Source: Atherix ibis (taxonomy: Eukaryota > Arthropoda > Insecta > Diptera > Athericidae). From it: a stretch of DNA of 64,000 nt. This document shows, piece after piece, positions 14,800 through 30,766 of this stretch (its first letter is position 1; each line of letters starts with the position of its first letter). Made by a program: the position numbers and the translations under genes. Location of the stretch: positions 73,270,806-73,334,805 of the forward strand of contig OY282608.1 of assembly GCA_958298945.1 (NCBI GenBank), given 5' to 3'. A model generated the notes under the pieces. It was not told where the DNA came from, ran no database searches, and worked only from the letters and a program-made list of their open reading frames with translations.

Positions 14800-17700
14800 A
14801 CGAACAAACGTTCAAACCAACAAACAAACAAACCAACAAACGAACAAACCAACAAACCAACAAACCAACAAACCAACAAACCAACAAACCAACAAACGAA
14901 TAAACCAACAAACCAACAAACCAACAAGCCAACAAACTAACAAACGAACAAACCAACAAGCCAACAAACCAACAAACCAACATACGAACAAACCAAGACA
15001 CCAAGAAACCAAGAAACCTACAAACCAACAAGCCAACAAACCAAAAAACCAACAAACCAACAAGCCAACAAACCAACGAACGAACAAACCAGCAAACGAA
15101 CAAACCAACAAATCATCAAACCAACAAACCGACAAGCCAACAAACCAACAAACCAACAAACCAATAAACCAACAAACCAACAAACCAACAAACCAACAAA
15201 CCAACAAGCCAACAAACGAACAAACCAACAAACAAACGAACCAACAAACCGACAAGCCAACAAGCCAACAAACCAACAAACGAACAAACCAACAAATGAA
15301 CAAACCAACAAACCAACAAACCAACAAACCATCAAGCCAACAAACCAACAAACCAATAGACGAACAAACGAACAAACCAACAAACCAACAAACAAACAAA
15401 CGAACAAACCACTAACCAACAAACCAACAAACCAACAAGCCAACAAGCCAAAAAACCAACAAACCAACAAACCAACAAACCAACAAACGAACAAACCAAC
15501 AAACCAACAAACAAACAAACCAACAAACCAACAAACCAACAAACCAACAAACCAACAAACCAACAAACCAACAAACCAACAAACCAGCAAACCAAAAAAC
15601 CAGCAAACCAACAAACCAACCAACCAACAAGCCAACAAACCAACAAGCCAATAAACCAACAAAACCATCAAACAAACAAACCAACAAACCAAGTAACCAA
15701 CAAACCAACAAACCAACAAGCCAACAAAAGAACAAACGAACAAACCAACCAACGAACAAACAAACAAACCAACAAACCAACAAACCAACAAACGCACAAA
15801 CGAACACACCAACAAATCAACAAACGAACAAACCAACAAACCAACAAACCAACAACCCAAAAAACCAACAAGCCAACAAACGAACAAACCAACAAACCAA
15901 CAAACCAACAAACCAACAAACCGACAAGCCAACAAGCCAACAAACCAACAAACGAACAAACCAACAAACGAACAAACCAACAAACCAACAAACCAACAAA
16001 CCAACAAGCCAACAAACCAACAAACCATTAGACGAACAAACTAACAAACCAACAAACCAACAAACAAACAAACGAACAAACCACAAACCATCAAACCAAC
16101 AAACCAACAAGCCAACAAGCCAAAAAACCAACAAACCAACAAACCAACAAACCAACAAACCAACAAACGAACAAACCAACAAACCAACAAACCATTAGAC
16201 GAACAAACTAACAAACCAACAAACCAACAAACAAACAAACCAACAAACCAACAAACCAACAAACCAACAAACCAACAAACCAACAAACCAACAAACCAAC
16301 AAACCAACAAACCAACAAACCAACAAGCCAACAAACGAACAAACCAACAAACCAACAAACCAACAAACCGACAAGCCAACAAGCCAATAAACCAACAAAC
16401 GAACAAACCAACAAACGAACAAACCAACAAACCAACAAACCAACAAACCAACAAGCTAACAAACCAACAAACCATTAGACGAACAAACTAACAAACCAAC
16501 AAACCAACAAACAAACAAATGAACAAACCACAAACCATCAAACCAACAAACCAACAAGCCAACAAGCCAAAAAACCAACAAACCAACAAACCAACAAACC
16601 AACAAACCAACAAACGAACAAACCAACAAACCAACAAACAAACAAACCAACAAACCAACAAACCAACAAACCAACAAACCAACAAACCAACAAACCAACA
16701 AACCAACAAACCAACAAACCAACAAAAAAAAACCAACAAACCAACAAGCCAACAAGCCAACAAACCAACAAGCCAACAAACCAACAAACAAACAAACCAA
16801 CAAACGAACAAACCAACAAACCAACAAACCAACAAGCCAACAAACGAACAAATCAACAAACCAACAAATCAAGAAACCAACAAACCAACAAACCAACAAG
16901 CCAACAAACGAACAAACCAACAAACCAACAAACCAACAAACCAAGAAACCAACAAACACACAAACCAACAAACCGACAAGCCAACAAGCCAACAAACCAA
17001 CAAACGAACAAACCAACAAACGAACAAACCAAAAAACCAACAAACCAACAAACCAACAAACCAACAAACCAACAAACCAACAAACTAACAAACCACAAAC
17101 CAACAAACCAACAAAACAACAAAACAACAAACCAACAAACCAACAAACCAACAAACCAACAAACGAACAAACGAAAAAAACAACAAACCAACAAACCAAC
17201 AAACCAACAAACCAACAAACCAACAAACCAACAAACCAACAAGCCAACAAACCAACAAACGAACAAACCAACAAGCCAACAAACCAACAAACCAACAAAC
17301 CAACAAACCAAGAAACCAAGAAACCAACAAACCAACAAACCAACAAACGAACAAACGTTCAAACCAACAAACAAACAAACCAACAAACGAACAAACCAAC
17401 AAACCAACAAACCAACAAACCAACAAACCAACAAACCAACAAACCAACAAACGAATAAACCAACAAACCAACAAACCAACAAGCCAACAAACTAACAAAC
17501 GAACAAACCAACAAGCCAACAAACCAACAAACCAACATACGAACAAACCAAGACACCAAGAAACCAAGAAACCTACAAGCCAACAAGCCAACAAACCAAA
17601 AAACCAACAAACCAACAAGCCAACAAACCAACGAACGAACAAACCAGCAAACGAACAAACCAACAAATCATCAAACCAACAAACCGACAAGCCAACAAAC

Positions 17701-18700
17701 CAACAAACCAACAAACCAATAAACCAACAAACCAACAAACCAACAAACCAACAAACCAACAAGCCAACAAACAAACAAACCAACAAACAAACGAACCAAC
17801 AAACCGACAAGCCAACAAGCCAACAAACCAACAAACGAACAAACCAACAAATGAACAAACCAACAAACCAACAAACCAACAAACCATCAAGCCAACAAAC
17901 CAACAAACCAATAGACGAACAAACGAACAAACCAACAAACCAACAAACAAACAAACGAACAAACCACTAACCAACAAACCAACAAACCAACAAGCCAACA
18001 AGCCAAAAAACCAACAAACCAACAAACCAACAAACCAACAAACGAACAAACCAACAAACCAACAAACAAACAAACCAACAAACCAACAAACCAACAAACC
18101 AACAAACCAACAAACCAACAAACCAACAAACCAACAAACCAGCAAACCAAAAAACCAACAAACCAACAAACCAACCAACCAACAAGCCAACAAACCAACA
18201 AGCCAATAAACCAACAAAACCATCAAACAAACAAACCAACAAACCAAGTAACCAACAAACCAACAAACCAACAAGCCAACAAAAGAACAAACGAACAAAC
18301 CAACAAACGAACAAACAAACAAACCAACAAACCAACAAACCAACAAACGCACAAACGAACACACCAACAAATCAACAAACGAACAAACCAACAAACCAAC
18401 AAACCAACAACCCAAAAAACCAACAAACCAACAAACCAAAAAGCCAACAAGCCAACAAGCCAACAAGCCAACAAACCAATAAACCAACAAACCAACAAGC
18501 CAACAAGCCAACAAACCAACAAGCCAACAAAAGAACAAACGAAAAAACCAACAAACTAACAAACGAATAAACCAACAAACCAACAATCCAACAAGCCAAC
18601 AAACCAACAAACCAACAAACCAACAAGCCAACAAGCCAACAAACCAACAAGCCAACAAAAGAACAAACGAACAAACCAACAAACTAACAAACGAATAAAC
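14800..18700. repeat. Internal 2,555 bp tandem duplication in family B
   Basis: Anchors at 14,996 and 17,551 are 2,555 bp apart, as are the AATAGACG sites (15,356 and 17,910, within 1 bp). The AAACGTTC variant is at about 14,806 and 17,353 (offset 2,547, one octamer less). The private CATACGAAC variant just before the anchor is seen only in these two copies. Between them are three ATTAGACG sites at 16,028, 16,194 and 16,474, closely spaced truncated subunits that suggest further local rearrangement. The remaining part of the 7.2 kb unit is then shared with copy 2 at offsets of 4,590-4,693 bp. Confidence 0.8.
16724..16732. repeat. A9 homopolymer within the octamer array
   Basis: One octamer is replaced by an uninterrupted run of nine A, probably an AAACCAAA-type unit extended by slippage. 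Of the two near-duplicate regions either side of the 2,555 bp step, only this one has it, so it may be a recent change or a sequencing error at a homopolymer. Confidence 0.85.
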
Positions 18701-20399
18701 CATCAAACCAACAAACCAACAAGCCAACAAACCAACAAACCAAGAAACCAACAAACGAACAAACCAACAAACCAACAAACCAACAAACCAACAAACCAAC
18801 AAACCAACAAGCCAACAAACCAACAAACGAACAAACCAACAAGCCAACAAACCAACAAACCAACAAACCAACAAACCAAGAAACCAAGAAACCAAGAAAC
18901 CAACAAACCAACAAACGAACAAACGTACAAACCAACAAACAAACAAACCAACAAACGAACAAACCAACAAACCAACAAACCAACAAACCAACAAACCAAC
19001 AAACGAATAAACCAACAAACCAACAAACCAACAAGCCAACAAACCAACAAACGAACAAACCAACAAGCCAACAAACCAACACAACCAACAAACGAACAAA
19101 CCAAGACACCAAGAAACCAAGAAACCTACAAACCAACAAGCCAACAAACCAAAAAACCAACAAACCAACAAGCCAACAAACCAACAAACGAACAAACCAG
19201 CAAACGAACAAACCAACAAATCATCAAACCAACAAACAGACAAGCCAACAAACCAACAAACCAACAAACCAACAAACCAACAAACCAACAAACCAACAAA
19301 CCAACAAACCAACAAGCCAACAAACGAACAAACCAACAAACCAACAAACCAACAAACCAACAAACCGACAAGCCAACAAGCCAACAAACCAACAAACGAA
19401 CAAACCAACAAACGAACAAACCAACAAACCAACAAACCAACAAACCAACAAACCAACAAGCCAACAAACCAACAAACCATTAGACGAACAAACGAACAAA
19501 CCAACAAACCAACAAACAAACAAACGAACAAACCACAAACCATCAAACGAACAAACCAACAAGCCAACAAGCCAAAAAACCAACAAACCAACAAACCAAC
19601 AAACCAACAAACCAACAAACGAACAAACCAACAAACCAACAAACAAACAAACCAACAAACCAACAAACCAACAAACCAACAAACCAACAAACCAACAAAC
19701 CAACAAACCAACAAACCAACAAACCAACAAACCAACAAACCAACAAACCAACAAACGTACAAACCAACAAACCAACAAACCAACAAACCAACAAACAAAC
19801 AAACCAACAAACGAACAAACGAACAAACCAACAAACAAACAAACCAAAAAACCAACAAGCCAACAAGCCAACAAACCAACAAGCCAACAAACCAACAAAC
19901 AAACAAACCAACAAACGAACAAACCAACAAACCAACAAACCAACAAGCCAACAAACGAACAAATCAACAAACCAACAAATCAAGAAACCAACAAACCAAC
20001 AAACCAACAAGCCAACAAACGAACAAACCAACAAACCAACAAACCAACAAACCAAGAAACCAACAAACACACAAACCAACAAACCGACAAGCCAACAAGC
20101 CAACAAACCAACAAACGAACAAACCAACAAACGAACAAACCAAAAAACCAACAAACCAACAAACCAACAAACCAACAAACCAACAAACCAACAAACTAAC
20201 AAACCACAAACCAACAAACCAACAAAACAACAAACCAACAAACCAACAAACCAACAAACCAACAAACCAACAAACGAACAAACGAAAAAACCAACAAACC
20301 AACAAACCAACAAACCAACAAACCAACAAACCAACAAACCAACAAACCAACAAACCAACAAGCCAACAAACCAACAAACGAACAAACCAACAAGCCAAC

Positions 20400-23300
20400 A
20401 AACCAACAAACCAACAAACCAACAAACCAGGAAACCAACAAACCAACAAACCAACAAACGAACAAACGTACAAACCAACAAACAAACAAACCAACAAACG
20501 AACAAACCAACAAACCAACAAACCAACAAACCAACAAACCAACAAACCAACAAACGAATAAACCAACAAACCAACAAACCAACAAGCCAACAAACCAACA
20601 AACGAACAAACCAACAAGCCAGCAAACCAACAAACCAACAAACGAACAAACCAAGACACCAAGAAACCAAGAAACCTACAAACCAACAAGCCAACAAACC
20701 AAAAAACCAACAAACCAACAAGCCAACAAACCAACAAACGAACAAACCTGCAAACGAACAAACCAACAAATCATCAAACCAACAAACAGAAAAGCCAACA
20801 AACCAACAAACCAGCAAACCAACAAACCAACAAACCAACAAACCAACAAACCAACAAACCAACAAACCAACAAGCCAACAAACGAACAAACCAACAAACC
20901 AACAAACCAACAAACCAACAAACCGACAAGCCAACAAGCCAACAAACCAACAAACGAACAAACCAACAAACGAACAAACCAACAAACCAACAAACCAACA
21001 AACCAACAAGCCAACAAACCAACAAACCATTAGACGAACAAACGAACAAACCAACAAACCAACAAACAAACAAACGAACAAACCACAAACCATCAAACCA
21101 ACAAACCAACAAGCCAACAAGCCAAAAAACCAACAAACCAACAAACCAACAAACCAACAAACCAACAAACGAACAAACCAACAAACCAACAAACAAACAA
21201 ACCAACAAACCAACAAACCAACAAACCAACAAACCAACAAACCAACAAACCAACAAACCAACAAACCAACAAACCAACAAACCAACAAACCAACAAACCA
21301 ACAAACCAACAAACCAACAAACCAACAAACGTACAAACCAACAAACCAACAAACCAACAAACCAACAAACAAACAAACCAACAAACGAACAAACGAACAA
21401 ACCAACAAATAAACAAACCAAAAAACCAACAAGCCAACAAGCCAACAAACCAACAAGCCAACAAACCAACAAACAAACAAACCAACAAACGAACAAACCA
21501 ACAAACCAACAAACCAACAAGCCAACAAACGAACAAATCAACAAACCAACAAATCAAGAAACCTACAAACCAACAAACCAACATGCCAACAAACGAACAA
21601 ACCAACAAACCAACAAACCAACAAACCAAGAAACCAACAAACACACAAACCAACAAACCGACAAGCCAACAAGCCAACAAACCAACAAACGAACAAACCA
21701 ACAAACGAACAAACCAAAAAACCAACAAACCAACAAACCAACAAACCAACAAACCAACAAACCAACAAACTAACAAACCACAAACCAACAAACCAACAAA
21801 ACAACAAACCAACAAACCAACAAACCAACAAACCAACAAACCAACAAACGAACAAACGAAAAAACCAACAAACCAACAAACCAACAAACCAACAAACCAA
21901 CAAACCAACAAACCAACAAACCAACAAACCTACAAGCCAACAAACCAACAAAAGAACAAACCAACAAGCCAACAAACCAACAAACCAACAAACCAACAAA
22001 CCAAGAAACCAAGAAACCAACAAACCAACAAACCAACAAACGAACAAACGTTCAAACCAACAAACAAACAAACCAACAAACGAACAAACCAACAAACCAA
22101 CAAACCAACAAACCAACAAACCAACAAACCAACAAACCAACAAACGAATAAACCAACAAACCAACAAACCAACAAGCCAACAAACTAACAAACGAACAAA
22201 CCAACAAGCCAACAAACCAACAAACCAACAAACGAACAAACCAAGACACCAAGAAACCAAGAAACCTACAAACCAACAAGCCAACAAACCAAAAAACCAA
22301 CAAACCAACAAGCCAACAAACCAACGAACGAACAAACCAGCAAACGAACAAACCAACAAATCATCAAACCAACAAACCGACAAGCCAACTAACCAACAAA
22401 CCAACAAACCAATAAACCAACAAACCAACAAACCAACAAACCAACAAACCAACAAGCCAACAAACGAACAAACCAACAAACAAACGAACCAACAAACCGA
22501 CAAGCCAACAAGCCAACAAACCAACAAACGAACAAACCAACAAATGAACAAACCAACAAACCAACAAACCAACAAACCATCAAGCCAACAAACCAACAAA
22601 CCAATAGACGAACAAACGAACAAACCAACAAACCAACAAACAAACAAACGAACAAGCCACTAACCAACAAACCAACAAACCAACAAGCCAACAAGCCAAA
22701 AAACCAACAAACCAACAAACCAACAAACCAACAAACGAACAAACCAACAAACCAACAAACAAACAAACCAACAAACCAACAAACCAACAAACCAACAAAC
22801 CAACAAACCAACAAACCAACAAACCAACAAACCAACAAACCAGCAAACCAAAAAACCAACAAACCAACAAACCAACCAACCAACAAGCCAACAAACCAAC
22901 AAGCCAATAAACCAACAAAACCAACAAACAAACAAACCAACAAACCAAGTAACCAACAAACCAACAAACCAACAAGCCAACAAAAGAACAAACGAACAAA
23001 CCAACAAACGAACAAACAAACAAACCAACAAAGCAACAAACCAACAAACGCACAAACGAACACACCAACAAATCAACAAACGAACAAACCAACAAACCAA
23101 CAAACTAACAACCCAAAAAACCAACAAACCAACAAACCAAAAAGCCAACAAGCCAACAAGCCAACAAGCCAACAAACCAATAAACCAACAAACCAACAAG
23201 CCAACAAGCCAACAAACCAACAAGCCAACAAAAGAACAAACGAACAAACCAACAAACTAACAAACGAATAAACCATCAAAGCAACAAACCAACAAGCCAA

Positions 23301-25274
23301 CAAACCAACAAACCAAGAAACCAACAAACGAACAAACCAACAAACCAACAAACCAACAAACCAACAAACCAACAAACCAACAAACCAACAAACCAACAAG
23401 CCAACAAACCAACAAACGAACAAACCAACAAGCCAACAAACCAACAAACCAACAAACCAACAAACCAAGAAACCAAGAAACCAACAAACCAACAAACGAA
23501 CAAACGTACAAACCAACAAACAAACAAACCAACAAACGAACAAACCAACAAACCAACAAACCAACAAACCAACAAACCAACAAACCAACAAACGAATAAA
23601 CCAACAAACCAACAAACCAACAAGCCAACAAACCAACAAACGAACAAACCAATAAGCCAACAAACCAACACAACCAACAAACGAACAAACCAAGACACCA
23701 AGAAACCAAGAAACCTACAAACCAACAAGCCAACAAACCAAAAAACCAACAAACCAACAAGCCAACAAACCAACAAACGAACAAACCAGCAAACGAACAA
23801 ACCAACAAATCATCAAACCAACAAACAGACAAGCCAACAAACCAACAAACCAACAAACCAACACACCAACAAACCAACAAACCAACAAACCAACAAACCA
23901 ACAAGCCAACAAACGAACAAACCAACAAACCAACAAACCAACAAACCAACAAACCGACAAGCCAACAAGCCAACAAACCAACAAACGAACAAACCAACAA
24001 ACGAACAAACCAACAAACCAACAAACCAACAAACCAACAAACCAACAAGCCAACAAACCAACAAACCATTAGACGAACAAACGAACAAACCAACAAACCA
24101 ACAAACAAACAAACGAACAAACCACAAACCATCAAACGAACAAACCAACAAGCCAACAAGCCAAAAAACCAACAAACCAACAAACCAACAAACCAACAAA
24201 CCAACAAACGAACAAACCAACAAACCAACAAACAAACAAACCAACAAACCAACAAACCAACAAACCAACAAACCAACAAACCAACAAACCAACAAACCAA
24301 CAAACCAACAAACCAACAAACCAACAAACCAACAAACCAACAAACCAACAAACGTACAAACCAACAAACCAACAAACCAACAAACCAACAAACAAACAAA
24401 CCAACAAACGAACAAACGAACAAACCAACAAACAAACAAACCAAAAAACCAACAAGCCAACAAGCCAACAAACCAACAAGCCAACAAACCAACAAACAAA
24501 CAAACCAACAAACGAACAAACCAACAAACCAACAAACCAACAAGCCAACAAACGAACAAATCAACAAACTAACAAATCAAGAAACCAACAAACCAACAAA
24601 CCAACAAGCCAACAAACGAACAAACCAACAAACCAACAAACCAACAAACCAAGAAACCAACAAACACACAAACCAACAAACCGACAAGCCAACAAGCCAA
24701 CAAACCAACAAACGAACAAACCAACAAACGAACAAACCAAAAAACCAACAAACCAACAAACCAACAAACCAACAAACCAACAAACCAACAAACTAACAAA
24801 CCACAAACCAACAAACCAACAAAACAACAAACCAACAAACCAACAAACCAACAAACCAACAAACCAACAAACGAACAAACGAAAAAACCAACAAACCAAC
24901 AAACCAACAAACCAACAAACCAACAAACCAACAAACCAACAAACCAACAAACCAACAAACCAACAAGCCAACAAACCAACAAACGAACAAACCAACAAGC
25001 CAACAAACCAACAAACCAACAAACCAACAAACCAACAAACCAAGAAACCAACAAACCAACAAACCAACAAACGAACAAACGTTCAAACCAACAAACAAAC
25101 AAACCAACAAACGAACAAACCAACAAACCAACAAACCAACAAACCAACAAACCAACAAACCAACAAACCAACAAACGAATAAACCAACAAACCAACAAAC
25201 CAACAAGCCAACAAACTAACAAACGAACAAACCAACAAGCCAACAAACCAACAAACCAACAAACGAACAAACCA
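20400..25274. repeat. Family B super-repeat, copy 2
   Basis: Anchors lie at 20,654, 22,244, 23,694 and 25,275. The first two match 13,414 and 14,996 of copy 1. The second and third also match 17,551 and 19,104, at offsets of 4,693 and 4,590. The sub-lineage order is ATTAGACG (21,029), AATAGACG (22,603), ATTAGACG (24,068), AATAGACG (25,626). One family A core with its anchor at 22,948 is embedded, equivalent to those at 15,692 and 18,247. Confidence 0.8.
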
Positions 25275-25292
25275 AGACACCAAGAAACCAAG

Positions 25293-27961
25293 AAACCTAC
25301 AAACCAACAAGCCAACAAACCAAAAAACCAACAAACCAACAAGCCAACAAACCAACGAACGAACAAACCAGCAAACGAACAAACCAACAAATCATCAAAC
25401 CAACAAACCGACAAGCCAACAAACCAACAAACCAACAAACCAATAAACCAACAAACCAACAAACCAACAAACCAACAAGCCAACAAACGAACAAACCAAC
25501 AAACAAACAAACCAACAAACCGACAAGCCAACAAGCCAACAAACCAACAAACGAACAAACCAACAAATGAACAAACCAACAAACCAACAAACCAACAAAC
25601 CAACAAGCCAACAAACCAACAAACCAATAGACGAACAAACGAACAAACCAACAAACCAACAAACAAACAAACGAACAAACCACTAACCAACAAACCAACA
25701 AACCAACAAGCCAACAAGCCAAAAAACCAACAAACCAACAAACCAACAAACCAACAAACGAACAAACCAACAAACCAACAAACAAACAAACCAACAAACC
25801 AACAAACCAACAAACCAACAAACCAACAAACCAACAAACCAACAAACCAACAAACCAACAAACCAACAAACCAACAAACCAACAAACCAACAAACCAACA
25901 AACCAACAAACCAACAAACCAACAAACCAACAAACCAACAAACCAACAAACCAACAAACGTACAAACCAACAAACCAACAAACCAATAAACAAACAAACC
26001 AACAAACGAACAAACGAACAAACCAACAAACAAACAAACCAAAAAACCAACAAGCCAACAAGCCAACAAACCAACAATCCAACAAACCAACAAACAAACA
26101 AACCAACAAACGAACAAACCAACAAACCAACAAACCAACAAGCCAACAAACGAACAAATCAACAAACCAACAAACCAACAAACCAAGAAACCAACAAACA
26201 CACAAACCAACAAACCGACTAGCCAACAAGCCAACAAACCAACAAACGAACAAACGAACAAACCAACAAACGAACAAACCAAAAAACCAACAAACCAACA
26301 AACCAACAAACCAACAAACCAACAAACGAACAAACCACAAACGAACAAACCAAAAAACCAACAAACCAACAAACCAACTAACCAACAGACCAACAAACCA
26401 ACAAACCAACAAACCAACAAACCAACAAACGAACAAACCAACAAACAAACAAACCAACAAACGAACAAACCAACAAACCAACAAACGAACAAACCAAGAC
26501 ACCAAGAAACCAAGAAACCTACAAACCAACAAGCCAACAAACCAAAAAACCAACAAACCAACAAGCCAACAAACCAACAAACGAACAAACCAGCACACGA
26601 ACAAACCAACAAATCATCAAACCAACAAACAGACAAGCCAAGAAACCAACAAACCAACAAACCAACAAACCAACAAACCAACAAACCAACAAACCAACAA
26701 ACCAACAAGCCAACAAACGAACAAACCAACAAACCAACAAACCAACAAACCAACAAACCGACAAGCCAACAAGCCAACAAACCAACAAACGAACAAACCA
26801 ACAAACGAACAAACCAACAAACCAACAAACCAACAAACCAACAAGCCAACAAACCAACAAACCAACAGACGAACAAACGAACAAACCAACAAACCAACAA
26901 ACAAACAAACGAACAAACCACAAACCATCAAACCAACAAACCAACAAGCCAACAAGCCAACAAGCCAAAAAACCAACAAACCAACAAACCAACAAACCAA
27001 CAAACGAACAAACCAACAAACCAACAAACAAACAAACCAACAAACCAACAAACCAACAAACCAACAAACCAACAAACCAACAAACCAACAAACCAACAAA
27101 CCAACAAACCAACAAACCAACAAACCAACAAACCAACAAACCAACAAACCAACAAACCAACAAACCAACAAACCAACAAACCAACAAACCAACAAACCAA
27201 CAAACGTACAAACCAACAAACCAACAAACCAACAAACCAACAAACCAACAAACAAACAAACCAACAAACGAACAAACGAACAAACCAACAAACAAACAAA
27301 CCAAAAAACCAACAAGCCAACAAGCCAACAAACCAACAAGCCAACAAACCAACAAACGAACAAACCAACAAACCACCAAATCAAGAAACCAACAAACCAA
27401 CAAACCAACAAGCCAACAAACGAACAAACCAACAAACCAACAAACCAACAAACCAAGAAACCAACAAACACACAAACCAACAAACCAACAAACCAACAAA
27501 CCAACAAACCAACAAACCAACAAACCAACAAACCAACAAACCAACAAACTAACAAACCAACAAACCAACAAACCAACAAACGAACAAACGAAAAAAACAA
27601 CAAACCAACAAACCAACAAACCAACAAACCAACAAACCAACAAACCAACAAACCAACAAGCCAACAAACCAACAAACGAACAAACCAACAAGCCAACAAA
27701 CCAACAAACCAACAAACCAACAAACCAACAAACCAACAAACCAACAAACGAACAAACGTACAAACCAACAAACAAACAAACCAACAAACGAACAAACCAA
27801 CAAACCAACAAACCAACAAACCAACAAACCAACAAACCAACAAACGAATAAACCAACAAACCAACAAACCAACAAGCCAACAAACCAACAAACGAACAAA
27901 CCAACAAGCCAACAAACCAACAAACCAACAAACGAACAAACCAAGACACCAAGAAACCAAG
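25293..27961. repeat. Family B dimer, copy D1 (2,669 bp)
   Basis: The copy is delimited by AAACCTAC units at 25,293 and 27,962. It holds an AATAGACG subunit (25,626) followed by an AACAGACG subunit (26,866), with family B anchors at 26,497 and 27,944. Private landmarks are CCGACTAGCC at 26,215 and AAACCACCAAATCAAG at 27,370. Two pure octamer blocks of 21 units each lie at 25,788-25,955 and 27,034-27,201. Confidence 0.85.
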
Positions 27962-30766
27962 AAACCTACAAACCAACAAGCCAACAAACCAAAAAACCAA
28001 CAAACCAACAAGCCAACAAACCAACGAACGAACAAACCAGCAAACGAACAAACCAACAAATCATCAAACCAACAAACCGACAAGCCAACAAACCAACAAA
28101 CCAACAAACCAATAAACCAACAAACCAACAAACCAACAAACCAACAAACCAACAAGCCAACAAACGAACAAACCAACAAACAAACAAACCAACAAACCGA
28201 CAAGCCAACAAGCCAACAAACCAACAAACGAACAAACCAACAAATGAACAAACCAACAAACCAACAAACCAACAAACCAACAAGCCAACAAACCAACAAA
28301 CCAATAGACGAACAAACGAACAAACCAACAAACCAACAAACAAACAAACGAACAAACCACTAACCAACAAACCAACAAACCAACAAGCCAACAAGCCAAA
28401 AAACCAACAAACCAACAAACCAACAAACCAACAAACGAACAAACCAACAAACCAACAAACAAACAAACCAACAAACCAACAAACCAACAAACCAACAAAC
28501 CAACAAACCAACAAACCAACAAACCAACAAACCAACAAACCAACAAACCAACAAACCAACAAACCAACAAACCAACAAACCAACAAACCAACAAACCAAC
28601 AAACCAACAAACCAACAAACCAACAAACCAACAAACGTACAAACCAACAAACCAACAAACCAACAAACCAATAAACAAACAAACCAACAAACGAACAAAC
28701 GAACAAACCAACAAACAAACAAACCAAAAAACCAACAAGCCAACAAGCCAACAAACCAACAAGCCAACAAACCAACAAACAAACAAACCAACAAACGAAC
28801 AAACCAACAAACCAACAAACCAACAAGCCAACAAACGAACAAATCAACAAACCAACAAACCAACAAACCAAGAAACCAACAAACACACAAACCAACAAAC
28901 CGACTAGCCAACAAGCCAACAAACCAACAAACGAACAAACGAACAAACCAACAAACGAACAAACCAAAAAACCAACAAACCAACAAACCAACAAACCAAC
29001 AAACCAACAAACGAACAAACCACAAACGAACAAACCAAAAAACCAACAAACCAACAAACCAACTAACCAACAGACCAACAAACCAACAAACCAACAAACC
29101 AACAAACCAACAAACGAACAAACCAACAAACAAACAAACCAACAAACGAACAAACCAACAAACCAACAAACGAACAAACCAAGACACCAAGAAACCAAGA
29201 AACCTACAAACCAACAAGCCAACAAACCAAAAAACCAACAAACCAACAAGCCAACAAACCAACAAACGAACAAACCAGCACACGAACAAACCAACAAATC
29301 ATCAAACCAACAAACAGACAAGCCAAGAAACCAACAAACCAACAAACCAACAAACCAACAAACCAACAAACCAACAAACCAACAAACCAACAAGCCAACA
29401 AACGAACAAACCAACAAACCAACAAACCAACAAACCAACAAACCGACAAGCCAACAAGCCAACAAACCAACAAACGAACAAACCAACAAACGAACAAACC
29501 AACAAACCAACAAACCAACAAACCAACAAGCCAACAAACCAACAAACCAACAGACGAACAAACGAACAAACCAACAAACCAACAAACAAACAAACGAACA
29601 AACCACAAACCATCAAACCAACAAACCAACAAGCCAACAAGCCAACAAGCCAAAAAACCAACAAACCAACAAACCAACAAACCAACAAACGAACAAACCA
29701 ACAAACCAACAAACAAACAAACCAACAAACCAACAAACCAACAAACCAACAAACCAACAAACCAACAAACCAACAAACCAACAAACCAACAAACCAACAA
29801 ACCAACAAACCAACAAACCAACAAACCAACAAACCAACAAACCAACAAACCAACAAACCAACAAACCAACAAACCAACAAACCAACAAACCAACAAACCA
29901 ACAAACGTACAAACCAACAAACCAACAAACCAACAAACCAACAAACCAACAAACAAACAAACCAACAAACGAACAAACGAACAAACCAACAAACAAACAA
30001 ACCAAAAAACCAACAAGCCAACAAGCCAACAAACCAACAAGCCAACAAACCAACAAACGAACAAACCAACAAACCACCAAATCAAGAAACCAACAAACCA
30101 ACAAACCAACAAGCCAACAAACGAACAAACCAACAAACCAACAAACCAACAAACCAAGAAACCAACAAACACACAAACCAACAAACCAACAAACCAACAA
30201 ACCAACAAACCAACAAACCAACAAACCAACAAACCAACAAACCAACAAACTAACAAACCAACAAACCAACAAACCAACAAACGAACAAACGAAAAAAACA
30301 ACAAACCAACAAACCAACAAACCAACAAACCAACAAACCAACAAACCAACAAACCAACAAGCCAACAAACCAACAAACGAACAAACCAACAAGCCAACAA
30401 ACCAACAAACCAACAAACCAACAAACCAACAAACCAACAAACCAACAAACGAACAAACGTACAAACCAACAAACAAACAAACCAACAAACGAACAAACCA
30501 ACAAACCAACAAACCAACAAACCAACAAACCAACAAACCAACAAACCAACAAACGAATAAACCAACAAACCAACAAACCAACAAGCCAACAAACCAACAA
30601 ACGAACAAACCAACAAGCCAACAAACCAACAAACCAACAAACCAACAAACCAAGAAACCAAGAAACCAACAAACCAACAAACCAACAAACGAACAAACGT
30701 ACAAACCAACAAACAAACAAACCAACAAACGAACAAACCAACAAACCAACAAACCAACAAACCAAC
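27962..30766. repeat. Family B dimer, copy D2 (2,805 bp)
   Basis: This is the second tandem dimer, with AATAGACG at 28,303, AACAGACG at 29,541, CCGACTAGCC at 28,900 and AAACCACCAAATCAAG at 30,071. Offsets from D1 range from 2,669 at the left edge to 2,685 and 2,701 inside, and the steps are multiples of 8. The copies therefore differ mainly by whole octamers. The AGACACC anchor expected before the AAACCTAC unit at 30,767 has been lost. Confidence 0.85.
29719..29902. repeat. Longest pure octamer run, (AAACCAAC)23
   Basis: Twenty-three perfect units lie between an AAACAAAC unit (29,711-29,718) and an AAACGTAC unit (29,903). The same two flanks bound an equivalent block in the other family B copies, with 9 to 23 units. 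A block at 59,185-59,368 is equally long but carries one AAACCGAC variant. Confidence 0.95.

Larger units (their letters stand above)
13200..20400. repeat. Family B super-repeat of about 7.2 kb, copy 1
   Basis: Family B anchors (AGACACCAAGAAACC) lie at 13,414, 14,996, 17,551 and 19,104. Copy 2 has matching anchors at 20,654 and 22,244 (offsets 7,240 and 7,248). Private variants confirm the match: ACCAGGAAACC near 13,176 and 20,427, AAACCTGC near 13,504 and 20,744, and ATTAGACG at 13,789 and 21,029 (offset 7,240). Copy 1 contains an extra internal tandem duplication of 2,555 bp that copy 2 lacks. Confidence 0.8.

Noticed and set aside
16724..16732. Poly-A tract as a retrotransposon tail
   Set aside because: It is only nine A within otherwise intact octamers, with no element body upstream. 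Slippage or a homopolymer error explains it.
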